From Microcaldota archaeon (lineage in GTDB: Archaea > Micrarchaeota > Micrarchaeia > Micrarchaeales > Micrarchaeaceae): a stretch of 64,000 nucleotides of DNA. The stretch covers positions 49,086 through 113,085 of the forward strand of contig JAJZZO010000014.1 of assembly GCA_021797495.1 (NCBI GenBank), written 5' to 3'. The notes beneath the pieces were generated by a model. It did no database searches, was not told the DNA's origin, and saw only the letters and a program-made list of their open reading frames with translations. Below are positions 25,475-34,358 of this stretch, piece after piece (the first letter of the stretch is position 1; the number at the start of each line of letters is the position of its first letter). The translations under genes were made by a program, and so were the position numbers.

Positions 25475-25524
25475 TATAATTCTATAATACTCTGATTATT
25501 ATATATAATAGAGTGAGAATTATA
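25475..25524. promoter_or_regulatory. Nested AT-rich inverted repeat upstream of the regulator gene
   Basis: The 25223-25586 interval has no gene and is very AT-rich in its second half. It contains TATAATTCT (25475-25483) facing AGAATTATA (25516-25524), and, inside, ACTCT (25489-25493) facing AGAGT (25510-25514). A TATA element TTTAAATATAAAT (about 25557-25569) sits 18-30 bp before the ATG at 25587, giving a leaderless message. The inverted repeat is about 60 bp upstream of the start, a plausible site for autoregulation. Another TATA-like TTTTATAAATAG lies near 25410. Confidence 0.5.
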
Positions 25525-25586
25525 ATATTATAACTAAATCCAACTACTTAGAAAGATTTAAATATAAATATTAACAATTATACGTT

Positions 25587-26960
25587 ATGCGTAAGGAAAT
25601 ACCTGAACCTGTTAGCAGGGCACTTGTGCCCCTAAAACAAAAACATAGGCACCATCTCGAACTGCAAAAACGAAGTGATGGTTTCTATGTTTTCGAAACA
25701 ACGGTCAGATTTGACCAGACAAAACAGAGAAAAGTAAAGTTAGCGTTATATTTAGGAAAAATAGAAGACAACGGCAAATTTATTCCGCCAATAAGGAAGA
25801 AGAATTCTACGAGAGATATAACCAATCTTGACGAATACATTAAGAGGCTAGATTCAGAGGAAAGGCAGGAAGAAAAGCAATACTTCGAAAGCAAATATGA
25901 ACCCTTAATATTGAAGGAGCTGAGCACGAACCCTAGAGACGGAGTAGCAGCGATAAGCAAGAGGGTAGATCTCCCATATCAGACAACGCTCTACTGGATT
26001 AGAAAGCTCGAGAAGAAGTATGGAATACGCTACACGATAGAGCCTGTATTCTTAAACAGGTTCGGCTTGTTCCGGTTTATTGCTGTAGCTAAGTTCAAAA
26101 ACAAGAGGCCTAATTCGAACGATTTAAAAAAGCTTTTTGAAAATAGCCCATATGTTCAGGCAGCCTTTATGGCCAAGGGCGCATATGACCTGTTCATATA
26201 CTTTCTAGCTCCAGACCCGGCTGTTGCAGAGGATTTCATATATGAGATTAGATCAAATAAAGTTTTATCTCATTACCAATCATATTGGTATTCCAGCTAC
26301 TACACACAGGGGATTGGATACATACCAATTCGGGATGAACTTTTTGATTTGTTAAAGAAACGCGTTTGGTCAAGAAGCAAAGAGAACCCCCGAAAACGGT
26401 CAAATCAAATATTTCTTAGGGAATACGCCACGCTGAAAGAGCTAAACAGCGACGGCATGACAGAATTCTCAAAAATCGATGCGAAGTACAAGTTGCGAAG
26501 CGGCTCAGCACAATACACCTACCACAAACTGTTAGAAGACAAAATGATATTACGTATAACAATAGCCATGGATAGTCCCCCAATAAAAGACACTGCCATA
26601 TTCATAGCAGAACAGATAAACATTGGCAAATTCAATAAAAACAAAAATGGTTTCTTCACAGAAGCGATTCTAGACGAAGGAAAACCCTTGAACAAATATA
26701 TATTTTCTGGTGATATAGGGTCACCATATGGCCTACTTCTCATAGCCCCGCTATATAATGGCTCTGATTTTGAAATGATAGAGCAAAGGTTGTGGGATAC
26801 GATAAAAGGTTCAAAAATAAAGGCGTCAATATTAACAACTATGTTAGTGGGCAGACTCAGCTATAGAAACATATATCCCGAGAAAACATGGTTATACGAT
26901 GAACTAACTACTGGCGGTAAATCAAATCCTCAACGTGAAGCTATTAGGAAACTTGAATAG
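25587..26960 (+). CDS. Large Lrp/AsnC-like winged-helix regulator
   Basis: A 457-aa protein. Residues about 105-150 form a winged helix (ILKELSTNPRDGVAAISKRV...YQTTLYWIRKLEKKYGI). A ligand-like alpha/beta domain follows (RFIAVAKFKN...YVQAAFMAKGAYDLFIYFLAPD), as in Lrp/AsnC proteins. The N-terminal ~80 residues resemble the basic beta segment that opens the Fic protein. A second helix-turn-helix-like stretch at about 280-320 and a C-terminal domain complete it. It is much longer than ordinary Lrp (about 150 aa). The gene is AT-rich relative to neighbours, suggesting a transferred or fast-evolving locus. Confidence 0.65.
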   Translation: MRKEIPEPVSRALVPLKQKHRHHLELQKRSDGFYVFETTVRFDQTKQRKVKLALYLGKIEDNGKFIPPIRKKNSTRDITNLDEYIKRLDSEERQEEKQYFESKYEPLILKELSTNPRDGVAAISKRVDLPYQTTLYWIRKLEKKYGIRYTIEPVFLNRFGLFRFIAVAKFKNKRPNSNDLKKLFENSPYVQAAFMAKGAYDLFIYFLAPDPAVAEDFIYEIRSNKVLSHYQSYWYSSYYTQGIGYIPIRDELFDLLKKRVWSRSKENPRKRSNQIFLREYATLKELNSDGMTEFSKIDAKYKLRSGSAQYTYHKLLEDKMILRITIAMDSPPIKDTAIFIAEQINIGKFNKNKNGFFTEAILDEGKPLNKYIFSGDIGSPYGLLLIAPLYNGSDFEMIEQRLWDTIKGSKIKASILTTMLVGRLSYRNIYPEKTWLYDELTTGGKSNPQREAIRKLE

Positions 26961-27294
26961 CATTACTGCAAGAATCAGAGTTGGCAACCAAAGAAATAGC
27001 ACTAACCTGTGCAGTCTAAAATCTACTGTCCTCCGCCTCCCATCAAAATCATCTAAAATTTATATTTCAAAGCAAAATGGAATGGAAGTGTTTAAATACC
27101 TTTTTCGTTTGTCTTGCGTAATCCAGTAAAAGCCAATAATATATTAGAAAGAATAATTGTACAGAGGAAACCCATCAAGTGGCTATCTTCGTTGCTATAA
27201 AAGCGATATTAGTGCTATTTAATGAATACAATAACAACTGAAAATAGATTGGGGCTTGCCATGGAAGGCGAAAAGGCAAATGTGTGGATGCTAC

Positions 27295-27369
27295 GGGGTT
27301 GAATCGATTGGTAAGATGTTACGTTAGCAACGTGGAGATACGGAGTTCTGATATAAAATTCAACAACCC
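27295..27369 (+). ncRNA. Candidate structured RNA (tRNA-like or H/ACA-like)
   Basis: The 493-bp gap 26961-27453 has no convincing gene. GTTGAAT (27299-27304 region) pairs with ATTCAAC (27358-27364) as a closing stem. Inside are ATC-GATTGGTAA-GAT, resembling a D-arm, and a hairpin TTACG-TTAGCAA-CGTGG with a 7-base loop. GAGTT/AATTC could form a third arm, but its 9-base loop is not a T-loop. A TATA-like GCTATAAAAGCG lies near 27195. An ACA trinucleotide directly after the stem would also fit an H/ACA guide. The fold is inferred by eye. Confidence 0.3.
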
Positions 27370-27453
27370 AAAGTGACAGGAAAGGTACAAAATCATATAA
27401 GCTTTGTTTACCTATATCCATTGGCTTTAGTTTTACATAGAGGATTGACTGCG

Positions 27454-27795
27454 ATGGAGGAAAATAATCTGGAGAAACTTACAATAGAGTACCAAAAAAC
27501 GGAGGAACAGCTGCAGGCGCTCGCCATGCAGAAAGAGCAGTTTACTGCGCAGAAGGACGAACTTAACCACGCCAAGGAGCAGATAGAGAACGCAAACGGC
27601 AAGGTTTACTCGTCGATAGGCGGAGCCATAATAGAATCCACGAAAGAGGCGGCCGTGGAGGATATAAAGGAGAAGCTTGAGCTTACCGAGATGCGGTTGA
27701 CAATGCTGAAAAAACAGCTGGACGAGCTTAAGAAGAAAGAGCAGGACCTCAGGGAAAAGGTTACCGCTTTGGTCAAAGGCCCTGGTGCAAAATGA
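27454..27795 (+). CDS. pfdB: Prefoldin beta subunit
   Basis: A 113-aa coiled-coil protein: an N-terminal helix with heptads (EKLTIEYQKTEEQLQALAM), a short beta hairpin in the middle (GKVYSSIGGAIIEST) and a C-terminal helix (ELTEMRLTMLKKQLDELKKK). This is the prefoldin beta layout. With the alpha subunit it holds unfolded chains for the thermosome, encoded at 32.4 kb. The ATG at 27454 is used; the longer frame from 27373 lacks family similarity. It overlaps the DHH gene by ATGA. Confidence 0.9.
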   Translation: MEENNLEKLTIEYQKTEEQLQALAMQKEQFTAQKDELNHAKEQIENANGKVYSSIGGAIIESTKEAAVEDIKEKLELTEMRLTMLKKQLDELKKKEQDLREKVTALVKGPGAK

Positions 27796-28775
27796 GCGAT
27801 TGCGTGAAACTCGAAAATCTTGCCAAGTTCCTTTCCGAAAACTCTGACAAGAGGGTGATGGTAACATTCCATTCCATAGGCGACATGGATTCTATTTCTT
27901 CCGCTTTCGGATTAACGAAGATACTCAAGCGCGCCTCGATCCGTGCACCGGACTTTATAACTTCCAATGCGCAGTTTGCGCTCGAACAAGCGGGCATAGT
28001 ACTAGATGACATTGGCAAGGGGTTCGTAGACGATGCAGAGTTAATCGTAATGGTTGACGTAAACAATTTCGGGGACTGCGGTCCGTTCGAAAAAAGGCTT
28101 GGTTCCTCTGGCGCAAAAATACTGATAATAGATCACCACGTATCATCCGGGATTGAGGGTGCGCTTGTTTTCGATAGCGAGGATTACAATTCGACAGCAG
28201 GCATAGTATACGATTTGTTAAAATACATTGGAATTGCGGTAGACGTACAAACCGCAGAGATACTGGCGATGGGGATATACTCCGATTCCGCGGAGTTCAG
28301 GAACGCAAACGCAAGGAGTTTCATACAGCTGGGTGAACTGCTCAAGATTGCGGGTTTAAACCTGCAGCAGCTTTTGGAAAAACTTTCTAAGATAGCGTCG
28401 GTAGAAGCTCGTGAAAGAACAATCGATGAGCTTTTCGGGGCAGAAACCGTAATCATCAACGGACGCTTGTTCGTGAAAGGCGCTACGTCGATGCATGCTG
28501 CGATAGCTGCCGACGACGCGATAAAAGTAGGTGCGGATGTTGCTCTTTTCTTTTCGGAATCGGAAAAGGAGGTATCGTTCTCGGCAAGATGCAGGCCTAC
28601 GCTTGATGCGGAGATGCACATGCATTTGGGCAAGATAATGAAACTTCTTGCACCGATAATAGGCGGTTCCGGGGGCGGGCATCCTTGCGCGGCTGGTGCA
28701 TACGGACCCAAAAAGGATGGCCTTGAGGCTTTTATAAATGCGTTTGCTGAAACCGTTTTCGGTGGTAAAAAATGA
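27792..28775 (+). CDS. DHH/DHHA1 phosphoesterase (RecJ/NrnA-like)
   Basis: A 327-aa DHH-family protein. Metal-binding motifs are GDMDS (31-34 region), VMVDV (D89), LIIDHHVSSG (D114-H115-H116) and a later GIYSDS. The C-terminal DHHA1 signature is GGSGGGHPCAAGA. Enzymes of this group degrade short RNA or DNA or c-di-nucleotides; archaeal members include 3'-5' and 5'-3' exonucleases. Overlaps with prefoldin beta and with the Mre11-like gene place all three in one operon. Confidence 0.88.
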   Translation: MSDCVKLENLAKFLSENSDKRVMVTFHSIGDMDSISSAFGLTKILKRASIRAPDFITSNAQFALEQAGIVLDDIGKGFVDDAELIVMVDVNNFGDCGPFEKRLGSSGAKILIIDHHVSSGIEGALVFDSEDYNSTAGIVYDLLKYIGIAVDVQTAEILAMGIYSDSAEFRNANARSFIQLGELLKIAGLNLQQLLEKLSKIASVEARERTIDELFGAETVIINGRLFVKGATSMHAAIAADDAIKVGADVALFFSESEKEVSFSARCRPTLDAEMHMHLGKIMKLLAPIIGGSGGGHPCAAGAYGPKKDGLEAFINAFAETVFGGKK

Positions 28776-29980
28776 AAGTGGCAATAATTTCGGATTTGCA
28801 CATAGGCTACGAACGCTTTTACGATGATGCCTATGAACAGGCAAGAGAAGCCTTGCTTGAAGCGTCGAAAGTCGCGGACATAATATTACTGCCAGGCGAC
28901 GTGTTTGACAAGAGGGCACCGAAGCCCGAGGTTATAGCGCAGGCGCTGGGCATTTTCAGGGAGCTTGGCTCTATGCAATGGAAAGCAAAGGTCGAATGGC
29001 TCAGGGGCCAGGGCAGGGCTTACACATCTGCGCCAATAGTGGCAATATCTGGAACCCACGAGAGAACCGCCGCAGGCAAGGAGAACCCGTTGGGATTGCT
29101 CGCACTGGCCGGCTTGGTGGTCGATGCCAGCGAGTCGCAAGTCCTCGTAAGCAAGGGTGACGAGAAGGTTGTGGTATACGGGCTCGGGGGGCTTTCGGAA
29201 GAGCGCGTGGTTGAAAAGCTCAAGGAGCTCAACCCGCAACCGGTAGAAGGAGCGTTTAACATATTCATGCTGCACCAATCCATTTACGAGATACTGCCTT
29301 TTGACGAATCTTTCATGCACTATGATGACTTGCCCAAAGGATTCGATTTATACGTATGCGGGCACATACACAGCAGGGTAAAAGCCACCGTAAACGGAAA
29401 GCTCTTTTTGATACCGGGGAGCACTGTGCTGACGCAGCTCAAGGAGGGCGAGCAGGAGCGCAAGGGATTCATACTGTTCGACACCGAAAAGTACAGCTAT
29501 GAATTTGTGGAGATTGAAAGCAGGCCTTTCATCGTTAAGCGGCTAAAGTTTGACAACGCTACGATAAAGGACGTCAGGAGCGCATGCGACAACGCGATAA
29601 GGGAGTGTGTGGAATCGAGCAAAAAAAAGCCGATAGTAAAGCTTTATCTGGAGGGCACTTTCGAGCTCGGCGGCGCAGGCGAGCTTGGGCTCAGGGCCCT
29701 CATAGCCAAGCACGCGAACGACGCGATACTGGAGATGGACACGTCAGCATTGAAGGAACCCGAGATGGAGAGGAGCATAGAGGGCATAAGGGAAAACAGC
29801 ATAGACAGCGTAGGCATAAAGGACATAGGCATGCAGCTGCTCAGGAACAGGCTAAAGGAGCTGGGATTCAGGGAAAATATAAACGTAGGGGAGCTTTTCG
29901 AGATACTTTCGGATCAGAAAACATCGAAAAAGGACAAGATAATAGAAAACGCCCTCAAATTCCTTGAAGATGGGCAGTGA
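28772..29980 (+). CDS. mre11: Mre11-like DNA repair nuclease
   Basis: A 402-aa calcineurin-type phosphoesterase. Motifs are SDLHIG (7-12), PGDVFDKRAP (41-50), SGTHER (in place of GNHD, about 93-98), MLHQS and CGHIHSR. The order and the C-terminal ~120 residues suit Mre11, which processes DNA ends with Rad50. No rad50 gene lies in the window, though they are normally adjacent. Asp of GNHD is replaced by Glu, which is seen in some archaeal homologues. It converges with rpl14e, one stop directly abutting the other. Confidence 0.85.
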   Translation: MKVAIISDLHIGYERFYDDAYEQAREALLEASKVADIILLPGDVFDKRAPKPEVIAQALGIFRELGSMQWKAKVEWLRGQGRAYTSAPIVAISGTHERTAAGKENPLGLLALAGLVVDASESQVLVSKGDEKVVVYGLGGLSEERVVEKLKELNPQPVEGAFNIFMLHQSIYEILPFDESFMHYDDLPKGFDLYVCGHIHSRVKATVNGKLFLIPGSTVLTQLKEGEQERKGFILFDTEKYSYEFVEIESRPFIVKRLKFDNATIKDVRSACDNAIRECVESSKKKPIVKLYLEGTFELGGAGELGLRALIAKHANDAILEMDTSALKEPEMERSIEGIRENSIDSVGIKDIGMQLLRNRLKELGFRENINVGELFEILSDQKTSKKDKIIENALKFLEDGQ

Positions 29981-30220
29981 TTATTTCTTCCTTGCCGGCT
30001 GTGCGGCAATCCCGAGTATCTTGTTGATCTGCTCCTTGTTTTTAGGGTCTACCACTTCGTTGATGAACTCCAAGTGTTTCGTGTTGCACTTGCGCTCCTT
30101 TTGGCGTTTTGCCGTAACTATGTTTACGTAACCGTCTTTGCCCACAGACACTATGACAGCTCTGCTGCCGGCATCTCTCCCGAATTTCTTTATGCATACT
30201 CTGCCTGGTTCTACCAACAT
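29981..30220 (-). CDS. rpl14e: Ribosomal protein L14e
   Basis: A 79-aa protein with the KOW-type start VEPGRVCIKKFGRDAGSRAVIV, as in archaeal/eukaryotic L14e, and a basic C-terminus (QPARKK). The start ATG at 30220 is preceded by GTGAT and four bases. The order AdkA-DUF106-L34e-Cmk-L14e on this strand is a familiar archaeal block. Confidence 0.9.
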   Translation of the reverse strand: MLVEPGRVCIKKFGRDAGSRAVIVSVGKDGYVNIVTAKRQKERKCNTKHLEFINEVVDPKNKEQINKILGIAAQPARKK

Positions 30221-30267
30221 CTGAATCACTCCTTAATCGATACTAACATTATTTTCCGTAAATCCTT

Positions 30268-30798
30268 TTAGCTCTTGGCGTCTCTCTTTTCGCTCGCCCT
30301 TGCGGCGAGGCACACTATATCTGCGGTTTCCTGCGGGCCTATGAGCCCGGTATTTACCACAATGTCGAATATTGACCTGTCGTTTAGGTCTATGCCGTAG
30401 ATTTTCCTTATGCTTTCTATTTCGCTTTGGTCCTTTTCGGTGACCAGTTTTTCCGCGGTTTTCAAATCGGTATTATAGGTTTTCGCCCATCTTTTGGAGC
30501 GCTCTTCCAGGCTTGCATAAAGCCATACCCTCAATGTGGCGTCTTTTACAAACCACGGGGCCAGCCACGTGCTTAGCACGCATGAGGCGCTCTCGTCAGC
30601 CATGCGCTTTATCTCGTTGTCAAACGACCTGACAAATTCTTCGGAAGCCCCGTCGGTGAATTTCGCTATGTCGAATTCGCTTTTGACGTATTCCTTGTAG
30701 GATTTGTGTATGTGCGTTATCCCGAGCGTAGCGGCGACAAGCTCAGCAACAGTAGTCTTGCCGCTTGACGTGAAACCGGATATGCATACCTTTATCAT
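30268..30798 (-). CDS. cmk: Cytidylate kinase, archaeal type
   Basis: A 176-aa P-loop kinase: GFTSSGKTT (8-16) at the N-terminus, then FTDGASEEFVRSFD for the NMP-binding region, CVLSTWLAPWF, and the LID arginines in ASLEERSKRWAKTY. It phosphorylates CMP/dCMP. It lies between L34e and L14e, the usual archaeal position. Confidence 0.87.
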   Translation of the reverse strand: MIKVCISGFTSSGKTTVAELVAATLGITHIHKSYKEYVKSEFDIAKFTDGASEEFVRSFDNEIKRMADESASCVLSTWLAPWFVKDATLRVWLYASLEERSKRWAKTYNTDLKTAEKLVTEKDQSEIESIRKIYGIDLNDRSIFDIVVNTGLIGPQETADIVCLAARASEKRDAKS

Positions 30799-30802
30799 AG
30801 CA

Positions 30803-31129
30803 TCAGTGTGCCACGAGCTGCAGCACGTACGACCTCTGCCTTATGCCTATGTCGTTGAGCTTCATGTCGCCCTGCTCTACCCTGCTCCCAAGCTTTATGA
30901 CTTCGGCTGTGCATGAGGCGCAAAGCACTCCTCCGAAAACCCTGCTGTTTGTTCGCCTTGTCTTCGGACCTTTCTGGGCTATGCCGTTCAGCTCTTGACC
31001 GCATATGGCGCAGCGCGGCATCGCGTTCTTTCCGCGCTTGTAGTGCGTAACGGTCCTTTTTGAGCTTGTGACTCTCTGTACCTTTTTAAAACTATGAGAC
31101 CTGTGCATTGGCTTTGGCAATTCTAACAC
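30803..31129 (-). CDS. rpl34e: Ribosomal protein L34e
   Basis: A 108-aa L34e with PMHRSHSFKKVQRVT near the start, the zinc pair CAICGQELNG and the second pair GVLCASCTAEVIK. The start is a GTG at 31129; ATG at 31108 would lose the residues before MHRS. It is two bases before cmk in the run. Confidence 0.92.
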   Translation of the reverse strand: MLELPKPMHRSHSFKKVQRVTSSKRTVTHYKRGKNAMPRCAICGQELNGIAQKGPKTRRTNSRVFGGVLCASCTAEVIKLGSRVEQGDMKLNDIGIRQRSYVLQLVAH

Positions 31130-31175
31130 CTTTAAGCATTATAATTAAGTAAAGAGCATTTTATTGAAAAACTAT

Positions 31176-31697
31176 TTATGTGTTTGTTCCTGCTTCTGCG
31201 GCCTTGGCTGCCTCTATGGCCTGCCTTTCCAGCTTGGTCTTCTTCCTGTCGTAAATCATTATTATTATTGAAGTGGCTATTCCAACCACGAAAACGCATG
31301 CAAAAAACACTCCGAGATAATTGAGCTTCATCGACAGGAACGTTATGTACTCGTTTGCTATCGAGTGGAATGCAGTAGGCAATACAAGATAATACAGCAA
31401 AAAGAACACAGGCATTATCGCCAGCATTGGCTTTATTGAGGTCTTCATGTTCTCGCTCATTAGGGGCATGAGCTCGCTCTGCTTCTTGGCTATCTCCTCT
31501 TTCGGTGCGTTCTGCTTTACAAGGGCGTTTAGCTCCTTTGATAACGCGTTCATACGCTGCTGCAGCTGCCTCATCTTTTTCGGGTTCCCGATCTTTCTCT
31601 GCGCAAGCGTAGAAAATGCGATATACAATAGCCCTATGGCAATCAGCAGTATTACTGTGCCCATGGGCATTGCGGCGGTAAGTGCTATTGTGGTCAT
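31176..31697 (-). CDS. DUF106/EMC3-family membrane insertase (YidC-like)
   Basis: A 173-aa protein with three membrane segments and a cytoplasmic coiled coil between the first and second (KKMRQLQQRMNALSKELNALVKQ). This is the architecture of archaeal DUF106, in the Oxa1 superfamily with EMC3 and TMCO1. It likely helps insert membrane proteins at the ribosome or SecY. The C-terminal tail is charged. Its start overlaps the adkA stop by ATGA. Confidence 0.88.
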   Translation of the reverse strand: MTTIALTAAMPMGTVILLIAIGLLYIAFSTLAQRKIGNPKKMRQLQQRMNALSKELNALVKQNAPKEEIAKKQSELMPLMSENMKTSIKPMLAIMPVFFLLYYLVLPTAFHSIANEYITFLSMKLNYLGVFFACVFVVGIATSIIIMIYDRKKTKLERQAIEAAKAAEAGTNT

Positions 31698-32290
31698 GTC
31701 AATTCGCTGTTTTTTATTATATCCTCTATGAAGTTTTCAAAGTCCGTTTTTGCGGCGTGAAGCCCTCCATCCTTGTTATGCAGTATATACACAGGTATGT
31801 CATACGTCGAGCCGTACATGGTGACCACCGAGAGGTTCAGGTGCCTTTGCAGGTTCAATACCTCCTCGTCGTCGTTTTCCCTTTTTCTCATAGTATCGGT
31901 AGAACGCCTTTTTATGAGCTCTTCCGGGCTTGCATCTACGTATATTATGCCCTGCACTTTTCCCATATACTGTAAATCATTTATTGGAAGTCCAAATATA
32001 AATTTATTTCCTTTTTCGACAGTGGCGTGCGTATCGACTATTACAGTGCCTTCCATGGCCGCTATGCGCGAGAAAGCGGCTTTCCTCAGCTCCCTTATCC
32101 TTTCCGTAGGCAGATATCTCAGCCTGTCCCTGGGAATGTTCTGCGCTGCTGTTTCTTCTGCCATCAGCGTGCCTATGTTTACAACCTCAAAGTCGTGCTT
32201 CGTTCCCTTTACGCTTTCTATCAGCGTGGTTTTTCCAGCACCAGGAGAACCCAGGACCAGTATTATGGTGTTTTTTTCTTTGCCTGCCAT
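31694..32290 (-). CDS. adkA: Adenylate kinase, archaeal type
   Basis: About 198 aa. P-loop LGSPGAGKTT is at 13-22. VNIGTLM, then RERIRELRK-type helices, and VDTHATVEKG are those of the archaeal adenylate kinase rather than the bacterial form. The reaction is AMP + ATP = 2 ADP. The ATG at 32290 is chosen because the TATA-like TTTTAAATG lies about 30 bp upstream; the longer frame begins at 32323. The gene heads the AdkA-DUF106-L34e-Cmk-L14e operon. Confidence 0.87.
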   Translation of the reverse strand: MAGKEKNTIILVLGSPGAGKTTLIESVKGTKHDFEVVNIGTLMAEETAAQNIPRDRLRYLPTERIRELRKAAFSRIAAMEGTVIVDTHATVEKGNKFIFGLPINDLQYMGKVQGIIYVDASPEELIKRRSTDTMRKRENDDEEVLNLQRHLNLSVVTMYGSTYDIPVYILHNKDGGLHAAKTDFENFIEDIIKNSELT

Positions 32291-32354
32291 CTTCACGCAC
32301 ATTTGAGTTTTAACTGATTGCATTTAAAATGTTTTGTGATGGCACAAAACGGGA

Positions 32355-32394
32355 TAAAAGAAAAAGAATGGAAACGCGGCATCAGCCGCGTTTC
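32355..32394 (-). terminator. Hairpin plus T-rich tract after the thermosome gene
   Basis: A perfect 10-bp stem, GAAACGCGGC (32371-32380) and GCCGCGTTTC (32385-32394) with a 4-base loop, lies 10 bp after the thermosome stop. On the minus strand it is followed by CATTCTTTTTCTTTTATCC. This is the form of an intrinsic terminator and separates the thermosome message from adkA. Confidence 0.7.
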
Positions 32395-32404
32395 ATGCTA
32401 CTGC

Positions 32405-34060
32405 TTATTCCATAGGAGGCATTCCTCCCTGCATTCCGCCGCCGGGGCCTCCAGGAGACCTTCCGCGTGAGCTTATTATGTCGTCTATCCTCAGGATCAT
32501 CTCTGCGGCTTCGCTTGCGCTGTAAATTGATTGCACCTTCATCTTTTCGGGCTCGAATACGCCTGCCTTGCTCATGTCGCCTATGGAGTTCCTGTACACG
32601 TCTACACCATATATCTTGCCGTCCTTGTTCTTGTGTTTGCTCCTGAGCTGCACCAGCGTGTCTATGGCGTCTATTCCCGCGCTCTCCGCAAGGGTCTTCG
32701 GTATGGCTTCCAGCGCATCCGCAAATTTCTGTATTGCGAGCTGCTCCCTGCCGCCCACCTGGCCCGAGTAGTTCCTGAGCTCGTCGGCAACGTCTATTTC
32801 TATGCTGCCTCCGCCTATGACGTATCTTCCGTCATTTTCTATGGTTGCGGAAATCGCACCTATGACGTCGTTCAGCGAGCGCTCTGCCTCGTCAACTACC
32901 TGCTGTGTGCCTCCCCTCACGAATATCGTTACGCTCTTTGGGTCTTTGCACTTCTCTACGAAAACCATCTGTTCTCCTGCTATCTTGCGCTCTTCAACAA
33001 GACCCGCGTGCCCGAGATCGTCTGCGTTGAGGTCATCCAGACTTGTTACTATTTTTGCGCCAGTTGCCTTCGAAAGCTTCTCTATATCGCTCTTCTTGAC
33101 CCTCCTGACTGCCATTATGCCTACCTTTGCAAGGTAGTGCTGGGCCATGTCGTCTATGCCCTTCTGCGTCACTACGAAGTTCGCGCCACTCTTCTTGACC
33201 TTCTCCACCATCTCCTTTAGCATGCGTTCCTCCTGCTGCAGGTATGACTGTATCTGGTCGGGCGATGTAATCTCTATCTTTGCGTCTGTTTCCGTTTTTT
33301 CTATCTCCAGCGCCACGTCAAGCAGTGCTATCTTTGCGTTGCTTATCGATTTGGGCATGCCCGGGTGTGCTACCTCCTTGTCTATCAATACGCCGTTTAT
33401 CAGAGCTGTATCAGCTATGCTGCCGCCAGCCTTCTTTTCCACCTTTACGAAGTCGTGGTCTATGTGGTACTTGCCGTCCTGCCCCTTGTCCATTACCTGT
33501 TTTACAGCCTTTATGACAAGTTTTGATATCTGGGCTTTCGTGGCGTCGTCCCCTATGTTCTTGGAGCCCATAGAGACCATAGCTATCTTCTGCAATGTCT
33601 GATCGTCGCTTATCTCTACGCTCTTGGAGTACTTGGACAGTATCTCTGCGGCTTTGCCCGCAGCCATCTTGTAGCCCTTTATTATTATTGTTGGGTGTAT
33701 TCCCTGTTCCAGAAGATCCTCTGCGCCCTTGAGAAGCCCGCCTGCAGTTATTATAACGCTTGTTGTGCCGTCGCCTACCTCTCTGTCCTGGGTCTTGGCC
33801 ACGTCGACCAGTATTTTTGCCACTGGGTGCTCGACGTTCATTTCCTCGAGGATTGTGGCTCCGTCGTTGGTTATAACTATGTCTCCGAGGTCGCTCACCA
33901 GCATCTTGTCCATGCCTTTTGGACCAAGAGTTGTCTTGACCGCATTAGCCACCGCGACTGCCACCGCAATGTTCGTGCGCTGCGCGTCCCTTCCCAAAAG
34001 CCTTGATGCCCCTTCCGGAAGCAATAGGACCTGTTGTCCACCTAGGTTGTTTTCTGCCAT
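32405..34060 (-). CDS. thsA: Thermosome (group II chaperonin) subunit
   Basis: A 551-aa group II chaperonin. The nucleotide site has [12 protein letters not shown] and GDGTTSV, and the C-terminal domain [15 protein letters not shown] and [10 protein letters not shown]. The C-terminus is a Gly/Met-rich tail ([15 protein letters not shown]). It folds proteins delivered by prefoldin in a two-ring cage. The ATG at 34060 follows GTGAT plus four bases; a longer frame to 34096 is less likely. Confidence 0.95.
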   Translation of the reverse strand: MAENNLGGQQVLLLPEGASRLLGRDAQRTNIAVAVAVANAVKTTLGPKGMDKMLVSDLGDIVITNDGATILEEMNVEHPVAKILVDVAKTQDREVGDGTTSVIITAGGLLKGAEDLLEQGIHPTIIIKGYKMAAGKAAEILSKYSKSVEISDDQTLQKIAMVSMGSKNIGDDATKAQISKLVIKAVKQVMDKGQDGKYHIDHDFVKVEKKAGGSIADTALINGVLIDKEVAHPGMPKSISNAKIALLDVALEIEKTETDAKIEITSPDQIQSYLQQEERMLKEMVEKVKKSGANFVVTQKGIDDMAQHYLAKVGIMAVRRVKKSDIEKLSKATGAKIVTSLDDLNADDLGHAGLVEERKIAGEQMVFVEKCKDPKSVTIFVRGGTQQVVDEAERSLNDVIGAISATIENDGRYVIGGGSIEIDVADELRNYSGQVGGREQLAIQKFADALEAIPKTLAESAGIDAIDTLVQLRSKHKNKDGKIYGVDVYRNSIGDMSKAGVFEPEKMKVQSIYSASEAAEMILRIDDIISSRGRSPGGPGGGMQGGMPPME

Positions 34061-34358
34061 GTGTATCACTTTGTTTTTAACGTAAGCTTTTTGCATATTT
34101 TGGATTTGTCGGGATTTTACATTATTAACAAGATTCCAATCGACATTTTTCCTATATATGTATTCAGTTATTTATTTGGTTAAGTATTTATAGTTTACGC
34201 TTTTGCTCTGTGTGTACAACTACAGACAAAATAATGCAGCGTTTCGGTGCGCTGCGTATTTTACCAAAAGGGTTTTAAATATAAAATCCCTATGCTTATT
34301 GTTAGATTTTGCCAGTGAAAACACTCACGACCACGGCACGATATTTTTAGTTGATTTA
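34061..34358. promoter_or_regulatory. Divergent promoter region between thermosome and gyrB
   Basis: No gene is seen in these 298 bp. For gyrB a TATA-like TTTTAAATATAAAA (34273-34286) lies about 75 bp before the ATG, implying a leader of some 45-50 bases; a second AT-rich ATATTTTTAG is closer. A hairpin GCAGCG-TTTCGGTG-CGCTGC lies at about 34233-34252. On the thermosome side several AT-rich elements occur, including AAACTATAAATAC near 34182-34194, but no one element is decisive. Confidence 0.45.

Noticed and set aside
27295..27369. tRNA-Ala(AGC) call for the structured segment
   Set aside because: The T-arm has a 9-base loop without TTC, the acceptor has a mismatch, and an A34 anticodon would be unusual in archaea. 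It is kept only as a possible structured RNA.
33695..34085. Long plus-strand ORFs opposite the thermosome gene and similar ORFs opposite gyrA and the sulfatase gene
   Set aside because: They are antisense shadows: the opposite strand encodes a well-conserved protein and these translations have skewed composition.
34203..34358. N-terminal extension of GyrB from 34203
   Set aside because: The extra 52 residues have no family similarity and lie over the TATA element; the ATG at 34359 fits GyrB.
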